Notes: generated by a model not told the origin, from the sequence alone. A stretch of 64,000 nt of DNA from Cheiracanthium punctorium (GCA_038373885.1 JAWZYV010014436.1:1-64000); one strand, 5' to 3'; shown: positions 13,001 through 24,829, counted from the first letter of the stretch. Program-made: numbers and translations.

Positions 13001-13725
13001 GTCCTCACAGACACGATGACAGGATGGTGGTCCGAATCAAAGGTGTCCGGATGGACGTAGTATGACATACTTTGGTGTAACTCAGGGGAGACCATAGTGA
13101 GATCAAGGAGGGAAGGGGGGTGACCAGCCAGTGTGCGCGTCGGACAATCAGTATTCAGAATGCATACATGCTGACTGGTAACCCAGTCAAAGAGACGACG
13201 TACATTCCAATTAATGGGAGGAAGGCAGTTCAGGATGTTCAAGTTAAAATTCCCTAAAATGATAAAGGGATGGTCAATTGAGCTAATAATCTCATCATAC
13301 CACCCTTCGTTAAAATTACCCGAAGGTGAGTAGACGTTGATTATAGTGACCCAACGGTTCTCAGCGAACACTTTGACACCAAGAGTCTCAGAGTCATCAG
13401 GACCCTGGGGGAGAGAAATTTGGTACGAAGCATACTTGGAGTAGACAGCAGTGAGCAAACCACCCCCCCTGCCAGCAGGTCTATCTTTTCTATAGATGAT
13501 CATATTCGATAAGGCGAAAATAGAGGTGTCGTTGAGAAAAGTTTCCTGAAGACAGATAATATCCGAGTTAACAAAGGGGACGATACGAAGCCAGTGGCCG
13601 TTTTGACGAAGAGAACGACAATTCCAATGCACTAAATTGAAACCGCTGAATGCAACGAAAAGCAAACGGATTGGAGCAAAGAGCACAAACCGGGCACTGG
13701 CAAAAAAAAAACCAAGGCAAACCAC
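10080..13725 (-). pseudogene. LINE ORF2: endonuclease, reverse transcriptase, RNase H (frameshifted)
   Basis: Endonuclease (N-terminal ~240 residues) shows HWNCRSL, CLQET, NVYSPSG, LLDLTM and SDHHPV, but the usual GDFN catalytic motif reads GNFN. RT follows with LDIKAAYDSV (motif A), GVPQGSVLSPF (motif B) and YADD (motif C). The frame ends near 11446, and one nucleotide over a new frame resumes with YLRAKAFKRL, so a single indel near 11455-11465 separates the two halves in the RT thumb. The second half carries an RNase H with all four acidic positions (TDAP, AES, TDS, EQAD) and a C-terminal CTTCFTHETPDHLLLSC motif. In an intact element this protein nicks the target and copies its own RNA there. 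The frame break probably makes this copy inactive unless it is an assembly error. Confidence 0.9.
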
Positions 13726-13825
13726 TGAGAAAACTAACTTCCCGAAGTGGGAGGCTGGCCAGTGTTACCAAAGTTAAGTGGCATAGGCGGAGGAATAAAC
13801 GCTTCTTCACAGTGGAAATCCATGA

Positions 13826-15040
13826 CTAAAGACTCACTTCCAGGGTACTCATAGAAGGGGGAGGGTTTTCGTTGCTGCGCTGTTTTTTCTTACGAAGGGT
13901 TACCTGATTTTTATCCGGGAGATTTTTTTGGAGACCCTCAACAGCTTGTTTAACGGTATCAGCGACCGTTTCCATGATGTTATTGAAAGCTTGTAGCTGG
14001 ACTTCCAGGAGCTTCTGGAACATGCTAGTCATATTTTCAGAAAACGTCTGTAGTGTGTTTTGTAGGTCTGATTTGGTAACATAATCCGAAGAGGGGGTAC
14101 TTGTATTTGGCTTCATGGCCGTGGCATAAGCGTAGCTTGGGGAACTGGAGTTTCCCTCGCTCTCACGATACAAACGACGAGCTTCAGCAATAGTTAGGTG
14201 ATTCGCGCTTTTGAATTTTAGCAGGCGGGCTTCTCTGATATAATGAGGACAAGTTTTGTCGGAGACCTCATGATCCCCTCTACAATTACTGCACTTCACG
14301 GTCTCTGAAGTGCACGGACCGTCATGTGTGTTTGAGCAGCGGCCACAAACCCGGGGGTTGCGGCAAGCTTTAGACCCATGATTATATCTGTGGCAATTGA
14401 AACACGCTCTAGGTTTATCTGTGAATAAGGTAATTCTGTGTAACATATACCACAGTTTGACATCACGGGGGAGGGAGGTTCCCAATTTAGTTACGAGAAC
14501 GGTTCTTGTCGGGGTGTAAACGTCATTTATTTTTTTTTGAAACCTGCGAACTTCTAGCACTTCAATGCCACTAGCCGACAGCTCTTCGGCTATCTCTTCG
14601 CAATTTATTTCCGGGTCCACATTATGTAATAGAAATCTGGTGGTGATAGTTTCTTTCTGTATGTATGTGTTAACCGGCGTGTTTAACAGAGTTTTCATAC
14701 CAAGGATCTTCTGGGCCACCTCGGCAGATTTTGTTGTTATAATAACCTTTCCCATCCTAGTCAATCTAAGATAGTCAATATCAGAACTATTAGCCACACA
14801 TTTAGAGATATCCGCTTTAAGCATTTTTGGGTGTTTGGAAGGAATTTTTCTTTCCTTCGCCTCAATTATTAGCGAAACTGAATCAATGGCGTCATTGACG
14901 GCAACAGAAAACCATTCCAATAAACTATTTCCATTCTCAAAAAGGTGGGGGGAGGATGACGTGTCATCCATCTTGTTTACCTCGGTCCTTTGCGTATTCA
15001 AACCATTACTAACGACACCATTATTGGTAACCAAAGGCAA
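13826..15040 (-). CDS. LINE ORF1 nucleic-acid-binding protein (404 aa)
   Basis: Intact 404-residue frame directly upstream of ORF2 with a ~100-bp gap. The C-terminal half has three zinc-knuckle-like motifs at about residues 213-226 (CFNCHRYNHGSKAC), 232-243 and 250-264 (CSNCRGDHEVSDKTC). Residues about 130-210 look like the RRM-like domain that precedes the knuckles in I/Jockey ORF1 proteins. The tail beyond ~310 is Ser/Gln-rich with a probable helical segment. The protein would coat element RNA. The ATG at 15040 is the only early start; an upstream ATG cannot be excluded. Confidence 0.88.
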   Translation of the reverse strand: MPLVTNNGVVSNGLNTQRTEVNKMDDTSSSPHLFENGNSLLEWFSVAVNDAIDSVSLIIEAKERKIPSKHPKMLKADISKCVANSSDIDYLRLTRMGKVIITTKSAEVAQKILGMKTLLNTPVNTYIQKETITTRFLLHNVDPEINCEEIAEELSASGIEVLEVRRFQKKINDVYTPTRTVLVTKLGTSLPRDVKLWYMLHRITLFTDKPRACFNCHRYNHGSKACRNPRVCGRCSNTHDGPCTSETVKCSNCRGDHEVSDKTCPHYIREARLLKFKSANHLTIAEARRLYRESEGNSSSPSYAYATAMKPNTSTPSSDYVTKSDLQNTLQTFSENMTSMFQKLLEVQLQAFNNIMETVADTVKQAVEGLQKNLPDKNQVTLRKKKQRSNENPPPSMSTLEVSL

Positions 15041-15491
15041 AGGGTTACTTCCCTCCAGCCTTAGAAAAGAAAGTCAAAGAAAAATTCACTCAAAAACGAT
15101 ACACCAACTGAAACACAAACACAGGAATTGCCCACCGGCACCTTGCCTGAGAACTTATGAATACTAACTTACAAAGCCTACACAACAGAAAATTCAACCA
15201 GAAACTAGAATATTTCAACTTACCCTACGCGGGAAAGCTAACAACTTAACTAAGAACCTAAGTACCAAAAAATTCGCCGGAGTCCACCAAACCAACCATG
15301 TATGTCCAGGAAAGTGAAACAACGTTGTTTCCAAAACTCTCTCGTGGCTCTGCGTTCGGATAGCAAGCATAGATATAGGATATTCCTATATCTATGTCCG
15401 AACGGTGTGAAAAAGGTGCTCGGAAGATTTGGCGCTGCTATCATGCACACCGACGATAGATTTAAAGGGCAGTTAAAACCCCTGAAATATT
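15041..15491. other. LINE 5' UTR and flank with a near-perfect palindrome
   Basis: 15041 to about 15290 is probably LINE 5' UTR (minus strand). At 15368-15396 two 13-bp arms, CATAGATATAGGA and TCCTATATCTATG, are separated by TAT. 15418-15480 is a direct copy of 9165-9235 on the other side of the LINE. Confidence 0.5.
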
Positions 15492-15815
15492 GTGGGCCAG
15501 CGCACGAGCCGCCATATTGTGGACACGGATTCGCTTCGTATCTTCCCACGTGTCACTAGGGCAAACCTAAAGTTTGTTGCTTTTCACCCTCATAATACGC
15601 TTTTCTGCTTATTGGAAAGGGGGGGGGGTGAAACTGTTGACGATCTTTTGGTGGGAGATCTCTGGGATGTAACCATTCGCTTGGCCAACATCCTTGGCAC
15701 GCTGCGGCGAGCTCAGGCTATCCAGTCTTTTCACCCATCATCCAAATTGCTCAATCTGGATTTCGAGACGGAAAGGCATCTAACTGACTTGATCAAACAT
15801 TTTTCTTTTCCGCAG
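15492..15815 (+). other. Possible unrecognised exon
   Basis: An open plus-strand frame with ordinary, non-repetitive composition in an otherwise AT-rich region. It encodes segments such as VGDLWDVTIRLANILGTLRR and HPSSKLLNLDFETERHL, and can end at a CAG|GTACCC donor (15815/15816). I recognise no family. It may be a first exon of a host gene, since the ATG lies near a GC-rich block, or a fragment of an unknown element. No partner exon was found. Confidence 0.25.
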
Positions 15816-15833
15816 GTACCCATAAAAAAATAA

Positions 15834-16771
15834 TAGATATTTAAAATAATATTTCAAAAATCAAAAATTATTATTTATAAAATAAAAAAATGACATAAAA
15901 TAACATTTAATTAAAATATTTTTTAAAGAAATCATTTTTTAATGAAATTATTTTTTAATGCAGTAAATTTTAAATGTATGAAAAACAATAGTACTTCATA
16001 GTCGAATAAAAAATCTGGAGTGACTCCACCTGACTTTCCGAACATTTGATATTTACCAAGTGTATAAATAAATTTCATTCAACTCAATCATATCTAGTGT
16101 TCAGGCACTAGTGTACTTAAAATAATTTGAGTGTATAAGCCGCAATGTATATGTATAAGAATACTTTTTTGCAGCCTGTAAAAAACTGTATGGCGTACAC
16201 TCGCTAAAACTTGTACAGTATGTAAGATAGTGTAATATGCCCACCTAATTTTCTGTAAATCGAATGCACCATTTAAGCACTAGCTTACATTAAATAATAC
16301 GCGTCGTTAGGCGTAATATATAAGAATTACTTTTTGCTTCCCTATGAACAAACCATCAGCTCTGCCCACACCAAAAATGCATGCAGGTCATGAGACCGTG
16401 ACCTACAATATTGAGCTTAATTTGAGCTATAACTTAATTTGAGCTCAATTGAATGCACCCTACATACACTAGCTCAAATTTGAGCTCAATCGAATGTAAC
16501 GTTTAGGAGCTATCTTGTTCACGAACACACACACACACGCATCTCGTAAAATATCTTAAATGAATTCAGATTGTAAGAATTGGATCATATATTGTAGTAA
16601 AAAAGAATTTTAAAGGGTAAAATTTAGAAATGCATTAGTGGACAGTAGAAGTTTAATTAGGAGATTTTCTTTTAGATAAAAGTGCAAAATAAAAATACTT
16701 TCCATAAATTTTAAATACTTAATATAAATAACTAACAATTAAAAATTATTTCTAAAACTATAAATAAGTCA
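15834..16771. other. AT-rich non-coding stretch
   Basis: Mostly A/T with short repeats of TTGAGCTCAA type around 16415-16490 and an (AC)n tract near 16528-16540. No gene or element ends were recognised. Confidence 0.6.
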
Positions 16772-16779
16772 ATTACACT

Positions 16780-17204
16780 CGGGCCCGGATTGGCCAGGGT
16801 GTCTGACTGTCTGCAGACGGGTGGGCCCTCCCTGCTGAGGGCGGGCCCCCAAACAGAAAAAAGAAAATAAAAAAAGTGCTATATTGATAGCACTTTAATG
16901 GAGTTTGACACAGAAATTTTTTTGCAGCTGAATTTGCGCCCCAAAAGGCTTCAAAACACTTTATTTTATATGTAGTTCTCAAAATGTTTTGAGAGAGGAT
17001 TCCCAAATGAACAAGGGATTAATTAATAGATCATTTTTTTATCAATGCATTCATTATCAATCATAATTAATTAATAATAACACCATACTTCCCACCATAC
17101 CCCGAAAGTTAGCACAACACATCCTATTATTTATCGGTTATACAATAACCTGGGCGCCCCTTCTCTTGAGACGGGCGGGCCCTTACCCTCCCAGTCCGGG
17201 CCTG
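16780..17204. mobile_element. hAT-type MITE (425 bp)
   Basis: The ends CGGGCCCGGATTGGCC and (inverted) CAGGCCCGGACTGGGA are flanked by a perfect 8-bp duplication ATTACACT (16772-16779 and 17205-17212). The interior is AT-rich and non-coding, and G/C-rich tracts lie just inside both ends. Confidence 0.9.
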
Positions 17205-17957
17205 ATTACACTTATAAGTACACAATAAGTAAATTAAAAAGAGCTCTGTTATATCTTACAGTTACGCAATTTTAATCTAAAAATTAAACTTGCATTTCTT
17301 TATTTTCGCTACGACCGTAGATTATTGGACGGATCGGTACGGTATCAGATCATTCGTATAAAACAAAACAGAACAAAAAGCTTATAAAATATGCTAACCT
17401 CAAATATTTTGCTGTAAACAAAATATCAAGTTGTCTCGTCAACGGTGGCCGCCAGAAACTCATATCGTGAATCTCCCCATAGAAATTGAAGCATTTTTAT
17501 GTCTGACAAATTAAGGCCAACACTCATGTGAGTCCGTTGCCATACGCTAGAATGACAATTCAATGTATTATCAATTCAATGTACGCTAGAATGGCAATTC
17601 AATGTACGCCCTCTACGGTTTCGTATTAGTTCAGATCCTGATGACTAAATTAAATTATAACATCTCGTCATTAGATCACTTCGCTCAAGTTAACGTCTCA
17701 TACACACGAACTACACTGGTGAAAGAAATTAAGAGGATTAGCAGACTTGGTCGATTATCTCTAGAACTACAGGACCGATTTTAATGAAATTTGATATGTA
17801 CAGCTGCGGAAAAAAAAGGCCCACTTGTACATTTTTCGGCCGTCGTTCGTCGTACAGCAAAGTTACAGATACCAATCGTTTACGATTGACGCACACTTTA
17901 ATTTGCCATGCATAAAAATTGCATAAGGGGCCATCTATACTATTAAAATCTGTGCGC

Positions 17958-17960
<3 letters not shown>

Positions 17961-18029
<69 letters not shown>
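17961..18029. repeat. (TG)n microsatellite
   Basis: An almost pure TG run of about 69 bp near the left border of the Helentron-like element. A microsatellite at this position is usual in these elements; the 56240-58613 copy has a short (AC)n at the matching place. Confidence 0.97.
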
Positions 18030-18031
<2 letters not shown>

Positions 18032-18442
18032 CATCATCTCCTCCTAAACGGCTGGGAGATGAGTTTCGACCGAGGTATCCACGGATTCGGAAAATTTCGA
18101 GAAAGAACCTCCGCTAATTTAAATTTCGAAATTCGAATTAGTTCAGGAGATATTGATAAAAAACCCCGTCAAAAACGCTTATTTTTGCTCTCCGCAACTC
18201 CGCGATTGTAACCCCTGTATTAAAAATGTGAGAAATAAGCATCGAGGTTGCCATGTTCGGCGAATTTATTAAATGATTTACACTCTTGCATTAAAAATAA
18301 AGGAATAATAATTTTTTTCTGTTTCGAATATTTGCTAGGTTATTTTTTTAATTAAAGTATTGCATGCATGTGAAATCAGAGCAGGAATTCAATGCTTTTT
18401 ATGTGTAAAAGAATAAGGGATTGGGAGATTTTTGAGACTAAT

Positions 18443-20772
18443 ATGTAGAGGAGAGGAGGTGATTATGGAATACCATTTACATTTCTAAGTGTAACTTCAT
18501 AGATTTTTAAATAAAATCCTCCAAAACAGCATGAGTACATACTATTATTAATCGTAATGAAATGTCAATTGCAAAGAAATACACAATTTATTTTGTTGTT
18601 ATAGAAAAAAATATTTTTTAAAAAAGTTACGAATGGAGTATAATATGGAATAGTCGGGTAATATGGAATAGATGGTTTAAACCGATGAAAAGCAATTAAT
18701 ATTGCTTCATATATAGTTATTTGTTATTATAAAACAAATTTTTATGTTTTGAAGTTCAAATCATTATATTGGAGTCATTTCTGTTTCGAGTCGATTTTTG
18801 AAAGTTGTAGATATAATTTTCTTTCTTTGCTCCGGTACAGTCATGGTGAGCCCACAGAGAACAGCTGGATCTTTGAATCCAAACTTATCGTCGTTGATCA
18901 TTAGAGAATTTTTCGTGACAAAAGATGCATTCAGCGTCTCTGTTTTCCGGGTCTTTAGTGAATGACATGAAATCCATTACAATATTACCCAGTGTTCCAT
19001 AATACCCGACACGCCATCTCGGAAAACGAACCTTTAAAACTAATTGGCAAAACACTGTCATCTAAAAAATAACCACAGTAGAACAACTACCATTCTCTTA
19101 GTGTACATTATGCGTAACATCAATGTTCATGTCACGTGTTTACTAGTAAGTTAAAATGTTTGAAAACTTATCTACAAAAACTCTTGAAAATAACTTTGTG
19201 CCATCTTGAAAATTACTTTGAAAATTACTTGAAAATTACTTGAAAATTACTCTTGAAAATTACTTTGTTCTGTAGCGAGTGGTACGGCAACAGAGAGCGG
19301 TCAACTCTTACTGCATTGTAAGACGGCAGTGGCGGCTCGTGGGATACAGCAAGTACAGCCGGGCTGCACTTGAAATCATCAGCACATTATTTAAAATAAT
19401 TTATTCTACTAATTTTCCTAAATTCAGATTAGAATTATGGAATTCCTATGGTAAATTAAAAAAAAATCTCCAAAAAAAACCAAACAAAAAACCGTATTGT
19501 GGCCAGATCGCTCATTCAGAAAAAAAGCACTTTAATCACCACTACTTTAATCTTCCCGCAATTCAATTGGGAAAATCTTTGGTTCAGCCCAGAGCGCTGA
19601 TAAGAAAATTGCACGGACTAAGAGGGTACAGGACAATCATCCAAGCATTGTGAAAGAACTAAATGAAATTTGCCTAATAGGTGGCGCTGGGAGTCGTACC
19701 CATTAATTTTTGGCGCATGCGTCGTGTGCTAGTAGCTAAAACGTAAACAAATATCAACGGAAGCACCCCGCGGGAGATGCTTACGCCGTGTGTCGTCAGA
19801 GGGCGCCCATGCCGTTAATTATTAAAAGGGGGTCGCATATTTTCCTTTCAGAGGCTGACGCAGTTTCGCCCGTCTACCGCTTCCCGATGATCGTCCTAAA
19901 GCCTCTTAGTCCGTGGAAAATTGGCAGCACCGTTGCCATGACAACGATTACGTAAGCATTTCCTCCGCCATTTCCTCGGCAGCACCTGTGAATTCGACTC
20001 TCTGATTGGCTCGAGAAGTGAGTGAGGGAGTAAGGAGAATATTTGTTCCGCAAACTCTCGACTTTATATTGCTGAATTTATCAAGAAGGTAAGCCTGAAT
20101 AGACGCTTATGAATGGACAATTACCCATCAAAGCAGTATTGTTTTTAAGTAAGCAAGAACTGGCATTTAGAGGACATGGCGAGCGAAAAAATTCTTTAAA
20201 CATAGGAAATTTAAAGAGCTTTTAAAATTATTGATATATGAATTAAAACAACGCCTTTTTATGAGGGCATCACTGACCGATTCGCAAGTTTAAAAGAAAG
20301 GAGGATTGATTTGACTTATAAAAAATAAGTACGTTTTCTTTTTTTTTTTTCTTTTCTTCTCAAGTTATCGTTACAAAAGAAAATTCTAAGGAAACTTCGA
20401 ATCAGACACGGATTAATGCAATTTTGAGGATAAGAGCGGCTGGTTGAAATCTATGTCCATTTTATGGAAAAGTAAAATAGGATCTCTTACATTTTTTATG
20501 TAATTTCTTTTTTTTTCCTCGGTGAGGGCTTAATCCGCCAGCTTTCGAATTCAACAACAAAGATTTTCCATTCCTGTCCGGCGGAGGTGGGGGGGGGGGG
20601 GGCTCATATGCTTCCGGCTGCACTAACAGTTTTGACCACGGGCCGCCACTGTAAGACGGGAATCTTTCTTGAGTCGTTCGTGGTATTAACTTGTGGCAAT
20701 AACAACTAACAGAGCCAAAAACTCGGTATTCCATATTTCCCCACTATTCCATAATACCCTCCTCTCCTCTAT
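18443..20772. mobile_element. Unclassified TIR element
   Basis: Inverted ends TAGAGGAGAGGAGG (left, after ATATG) and its complement at 20759-20772. The motif TATGGAATA recurs just inside both ends (near 18463, 18641, 18660, 20729 and 20746). The flanks allow a TA-type duplication but do not prove it. No transposase recognised. It lies within the Helentron-like element and is itself interrupted by a hAT element at 19327-20651. Confidence 0.6.
19327..20651. mobile_element. hAT element, non-autonomous (1325 bp)
   Basis: The ends CAGTGGCGGCTCGTGG and (inverted) CAGTGGCGGCCCGTGG are flanked by the perfect 8-bp duplication TAAGACGG (19319-19326 and 20652-20659). The interior includes a GC-rich block at 19680-20060 and a G-run near 20588. 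No transposase frame. It is the innermost of four nested elements. Confidence 0.92.
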
Positions 20773-22284
20773 ATTTTTTTATTTGGCGAACAAAAATGGC
20801 TGATTTGGTGATTTTGAGAAAGTAATAGATTCTACCGATTTGCACAGTTTTGGGCTTGGCGCAATTTACTGCGAGCAAACCGAAATAGGTTTAGGTTTGT
20901 GTGTGTAGGTTTTATTAAAATACGACGTTAAACTTTAATTTTCCATGCGGAAATAGTGAAATTATTAAGGCGATTTTAAGCGATCGATCTTCGGAATTTT
21001 CCCCAAATTAAGTAATGTAATTTACCTTGGGGGAATGCCGCCAAATTTCATAAGAAAGGAAATTCTGGCATTCTGTAAATTGGAATAAATAAAACAGGTT
21101 ATAGTTGATAATTTAAAATACTGCTATGCTACTTTTCAAATAGATGCCTGCATTAATTTTTGGCGATGAAACCATACACAAATAACTATTTCCCATTTTG
21201 ATTGCTGTTAAATCAGTGCTTAGAATCATTCTCTGAAAAAAAAAAATCTCTCAAAATGGCGTATGCAGATTCCTCCTTTAGTACCTTTCTTAGAAAAGTT
21301 GGCGATAATTATTCAAATATAGTGTAACTCCGTGTTTAATAGCGTGTATTTTTTTGCGTTTGTACTGCTAATTCTATGGCACGATTGAGATGAGCCAATG
21401 TTACGAGCGGATGGATAGATAATTTTTTTAATCCCGCCAAGCAGGGTATAACAAAATAGGAATTCTGTATTGTATAAATACGATTTTTTTTTTTTTTTTT
21501 TTTAGATGAACGAGAATGTTTTTAAGCCTGGTAAATATAGCTGGTATTGCCTATAAATAATTGCATTTACTGTGAAGTTAAATTTAGGATTCATTTTGGC
21601 TATTTGCCATCGACTATCGACGTTAATTACGCCAATATGGCAATTCTAGCTAGCATAAATAAATTCCATTTCATGTTCTATTTTTAATATTGCTACAGTT
21701 GCCGTAGTTACCGAATCCGTTGCTGCCACTTATGCTATTAAATTTAACAATTAAGTAAAAACACTCATTTTTACAGCTCTTGACTCAAAAAAGGAAAACG
21801 TATTGGATATGAAACAATTAGAACATTACCACAATCACCATGTCAATAACGCGAACCTGTAACTTTGGTTATTTTTAACTAAATTCATTTTCAAGATCTT
21901 TAAGAAATCCTGTATACTATGTCAAAGCCTCATATCTTAATACCGATTAGTTTGCAAGAAAATTGATTAATCAGTATAGACTCAAGCAATGAACCTTTGT
22001 AAGCGTTTTCTTGAAAAGAGGAAAATGCAGATTGACGTTTTTGGTCCAAAAGTGGTGATAGGGAGAACTACTTAATTCAGTAACGTTAATGGGGAGTGAT
22101 AATTGAATATGCGCATTCAGAAAGACCCAAAAATCAAGAGAGTGTGAAAGTCAGGAATATGAAATGAAAATAAAAAATAAATCAAATAATAAGAGATATA
22201 AATAATAATAATAATACAAGAATCACATTGCAATCATGTGTTCAACAAAGGTCCCAATTGCTTATAATATTCCCCTAGCAATGA

Positions 22285-22480
22285 CTTAGTCCGACCAGTG
22301 GCCGAGCGCATAGCGCTCTGAACTCGGAGGCGGAAGGCTTCTGGTTCATATCAAGTCGCGTCCGCCGACCTAACCGTTCAGAGTTTTCCTGTATTCCGTT
22401 CGGGAAATAAAACTGTACTCGCAACATGCATATGTTAGGAAACATATATGGCTGGTTTCCTCCAAAACGTAGCGTATACC
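22285..22480 (+). mobile_element. tRNA-derived SINE (partial)
   Basis: A polymerase III A box (TGGCCGAGCGC, ~22300) and a degenerate B box (GGTTCATATC, ~22340) sit at tRNA-like spacing. The body begins GTTCAGAGTTTTC, resembling the body of the SINE at 60953 (GTTCGGAGTTTTC). A downstream segment containing AAACTGTACTCGCAAC recurs near 57567. There is no foldable acceptor stem, so this is not a tRNA gene. Confidence 0.6.
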
Positions 22481-22539
22481 GATTGTGTGCAACAAATCTA
22501 ATTCTTTCGACAAATCTAATTCTAAATTCTTAATCTATT

Positions 22540-22735
22540 CTTTCTGGGTTAGAACCCCTTAGAAAGACACTCATGGAGAACACCCCCACTCCTTGACCTA
22601 GATCCCATGTGTGGAGACTAAATAGAGAGTTCAATTTAACGCTTAGCGGCGTGTGCAACTTACAGAAGAGTTCCACGATACCGAATCCACCGAGAAAAAG
22701 CCTGGTCAAGGTCATCCAAGAGAAGTTGCTTCTTT
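22540..22735 (+). pseudogene. Tc1 transposase N-terminal fragment
   Basis: Plus-strand remnant encoding FHDTESTEKKPGQGHP, the conserved loop after the first helix-turn-helix of Tc1 transposases. The same DNA-binding segment occurs in the larger pseudogene at 24830-25810 on the other strand. Stops and frame changes lie upstream. It is located near the right border of the Helentron-like element. Confidence 0.65.
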
Positions 22736-24829
22736 TTTGATCGCCAGTGACACTGACATAGTTTTTTTGTCATCATTTTGCAGTCATCTCAGATTTGCAC
22801 TCATGACGTCAACGTTTCATCACGATTTAAGTAATTTTTCACTTTTTTAGATTCCACATCACTGGGTTTAATTCGAATTATATGTGTAACGAAAGTATTC
22901 ATTTCCTACCGTGCGGAGAACGGGTATTCAGCTAGTCTACATATTAAAATTCGCACCAACTTTTTTTTCTCAATAGCAACCCCTAGATTTCACTTCATAT
23001 TTCAAAAATTTAGCTCATTTTAACCCCGGACACCAATTTTCAATAAATTTGGACAGAAAATGAGTGAGTTATGAGCACCCAAAATCCCCCTCCCCCTATG
23101 TTAAAATATTTTTTCATACTTCAATTCATATCTCATATAATATTGGTAGTAAGAAGCTGATTTTTATTCGCACTATTAAAACAGAACTAAACGACCCAAG
23201 CATAATTTAATGTTATTATGATTTTTAATAAATCATTAATATGAATTATGAATTATTAAATTAATATTCAAAAAAATTATGAATAGCGACCTAGCCAAAT
23301 TTCGATGGAAATAGATGCAGAAATTAATATTACATGGCTGTGCAAAATTTCAAATTTTTACGTTCAGTAGTGTAATTTATATTAAATAAAATGTGCTATT
23401 TTCATGAGTTAAGGGACCATATATAAATGTATTAAGTGAAAAAATTTTGAAAATTGCATAAAATAAATGTAAATTAGATTTATTTTGTGCAAAAACACAG
23501 TAAAAGATACCAGTATTAAAAATATCAAATTTTGAAGCAAATAAATTAGAGGTTTTTACAGTTTGTTGGATATTCTATAAAGCGTGTATTGTTGCGTCCG
23601 CTACCATATTCCCCCAAATAAAATATTTTCCAGCTATAGAATTAGATGCAGTAGATGTATGTCTTCTAATACAACGTCCTATTTATGAAAAACTAACATC
23701 CTCAACTTTCCAGGCATGAATGTGACCTTTTTTAATATCCGAAACGTCAGGTCTTTGGAATTCCCCATACTTTATCAAACATTCAAAATCACGTTTTTCT
23801 GTAAAAAAATTTTCATCTAACTATAAATTAAAATACCGCCAAAAGTCTTAAGAATATTGCACATTGCAGCCGATAGTATTAAATGAAGAAAGTGAAATAA
23901 CAAACACAGTGATAATATTGGGTCGGCAAAAAAGTAATTGCGTTTTTTACATGAAATTCAAACAAATAAATTTTCAATCATGAAACCATTCTTTAAGTTC
24001 GACCATACCTGAGTCGAGCAATATTCATGCTTGTAGTCAGAAGAGCAGGGAGCAGCCTCTAACTCCTGCCCACATTTCAACTATCTAAGAGAAACATCAA
24101 GGGAAACACTGAATAACAATTTCAAAATTACAAAGATTTTCAAAATCTTTAGCAGTCATTTTGCATTTTTCCCATAAATCATGTGTACGAACCAAGGAAG
24201 TTATGAACTCACGGGTCATTTGGACCACAGACTAAATATTCTATTCTACCCTTGATATTCTCAGTACAAAAAACTTTAAGAGAGATGGGAACAATATTTT
24301 CCTTGAAAATAATATTAATTTCTTTTAATTCTCGCGAGCGAAATAAATGAAAGGCGAAAAGTTCGGAACCTACAAATAGCGTTTTTCAATTTGCAGAAAG
24401 TCCCTTAAAAGCGCGCAAAAATGAATTCGCAATATCTCCGGAAATTATCGTAGAAAATTGGTGAAAATTTATATTTAGGGTAATTTGAAGGTTTTCTTTC
24501 GTTTAATAAAGTCAAAATAGGGGGTTGCCATTGAGAAAAACGAAGTTGATGCAGAATTAAATATGAAGACGGCCCCTTATGCAAATTAAATTAATAGTAA
24601 ATTAAAGTACGCGTTATTTGCAAACGAATGGTATATATAACTTTGCTATACGTCGAACGATGGCGAAATAAAGAGCAAGTGGGCCTTTTTTTCCGCAGCT
24701 GTACATACATTGATACAATAAAAAACAAATAACCATTCAATAATTGTAATACTCACGCATGATCGTGGGTAACTCACGTTGGAGTCGTAAGGTATGAAAC
24801 AGCGATTGCAGAATAAACAAAAAAATATG

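Larger units (their letters stand above)
10080..15040 (-). mobile_element. Near-complete I/Jockey-group LINE with RNase H
   Basis: Minus-strand non-LTR retrotransposon with two coding regions: ORF1 (13826-15040) and ORF2 (10080-13725). The second carries, in order, an apurinic-type endonuclease, reverse transcriptase, RNase H and a terminal Cys/His motif. That order and the RNase H are typical of the I/R1-type branch rather than of Jockey itself. The 5' UTR probably extends to about 15290. One frameshift in ORF2 and a substituted endonuclease residue are the only obvious lesions, so this is a young copy. Confidence 0.9.
17934..22935 (-). mobile_element. Helentron-like element with internal insertions
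   Basis: The left border TCTATACTATTAAAA is followed by a (TG)n tract and CTCCTAAACGGCTGGGAGATG. The right border, read on the minus strand, is CTAGCTGAATACCCGTTCTC followed by CGCACGGTAGGAAA. The same paired ends occur, in opposite orientation, at 56240-58613. This end architecture is that of non-autonomous Helentron/HINE elements. After subtracting the nested element at 18443-20772 it is about 2.7 kb, close to the 2.4 kb of the other copy. It interrupts the left inverted repeat of the surrounding 6.9 kb element. Confidence 0.7.
17801..24701. mobile_element. TA-target TIR element (Tc1/mariner-type ends), host of nested insertions
   Basis: The ends read CAGCTGCGGAAAAAAAGGCC on both sides, each abutting TA (17799-17800 and 24702-24703). 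The inverted repeat is long: outer ~130 bp match clearly, and after removing an insertion the left arm continues to match the right arm through TCTCAAT(A/G)GCAACCCC (left 22974-22990, right near 24530-24545). The left arm is split by a Helentron-like element at about 17934-22935. No transposase of its own is recognised. 22990-24370 is AT-rich with nothing recognisable. Confidence 0.85.

Noticed and set aside
17738..18037. Open frame rich in His-Thr
   Set aside because: Translation of the (TG)n microsatellite and element DNA.
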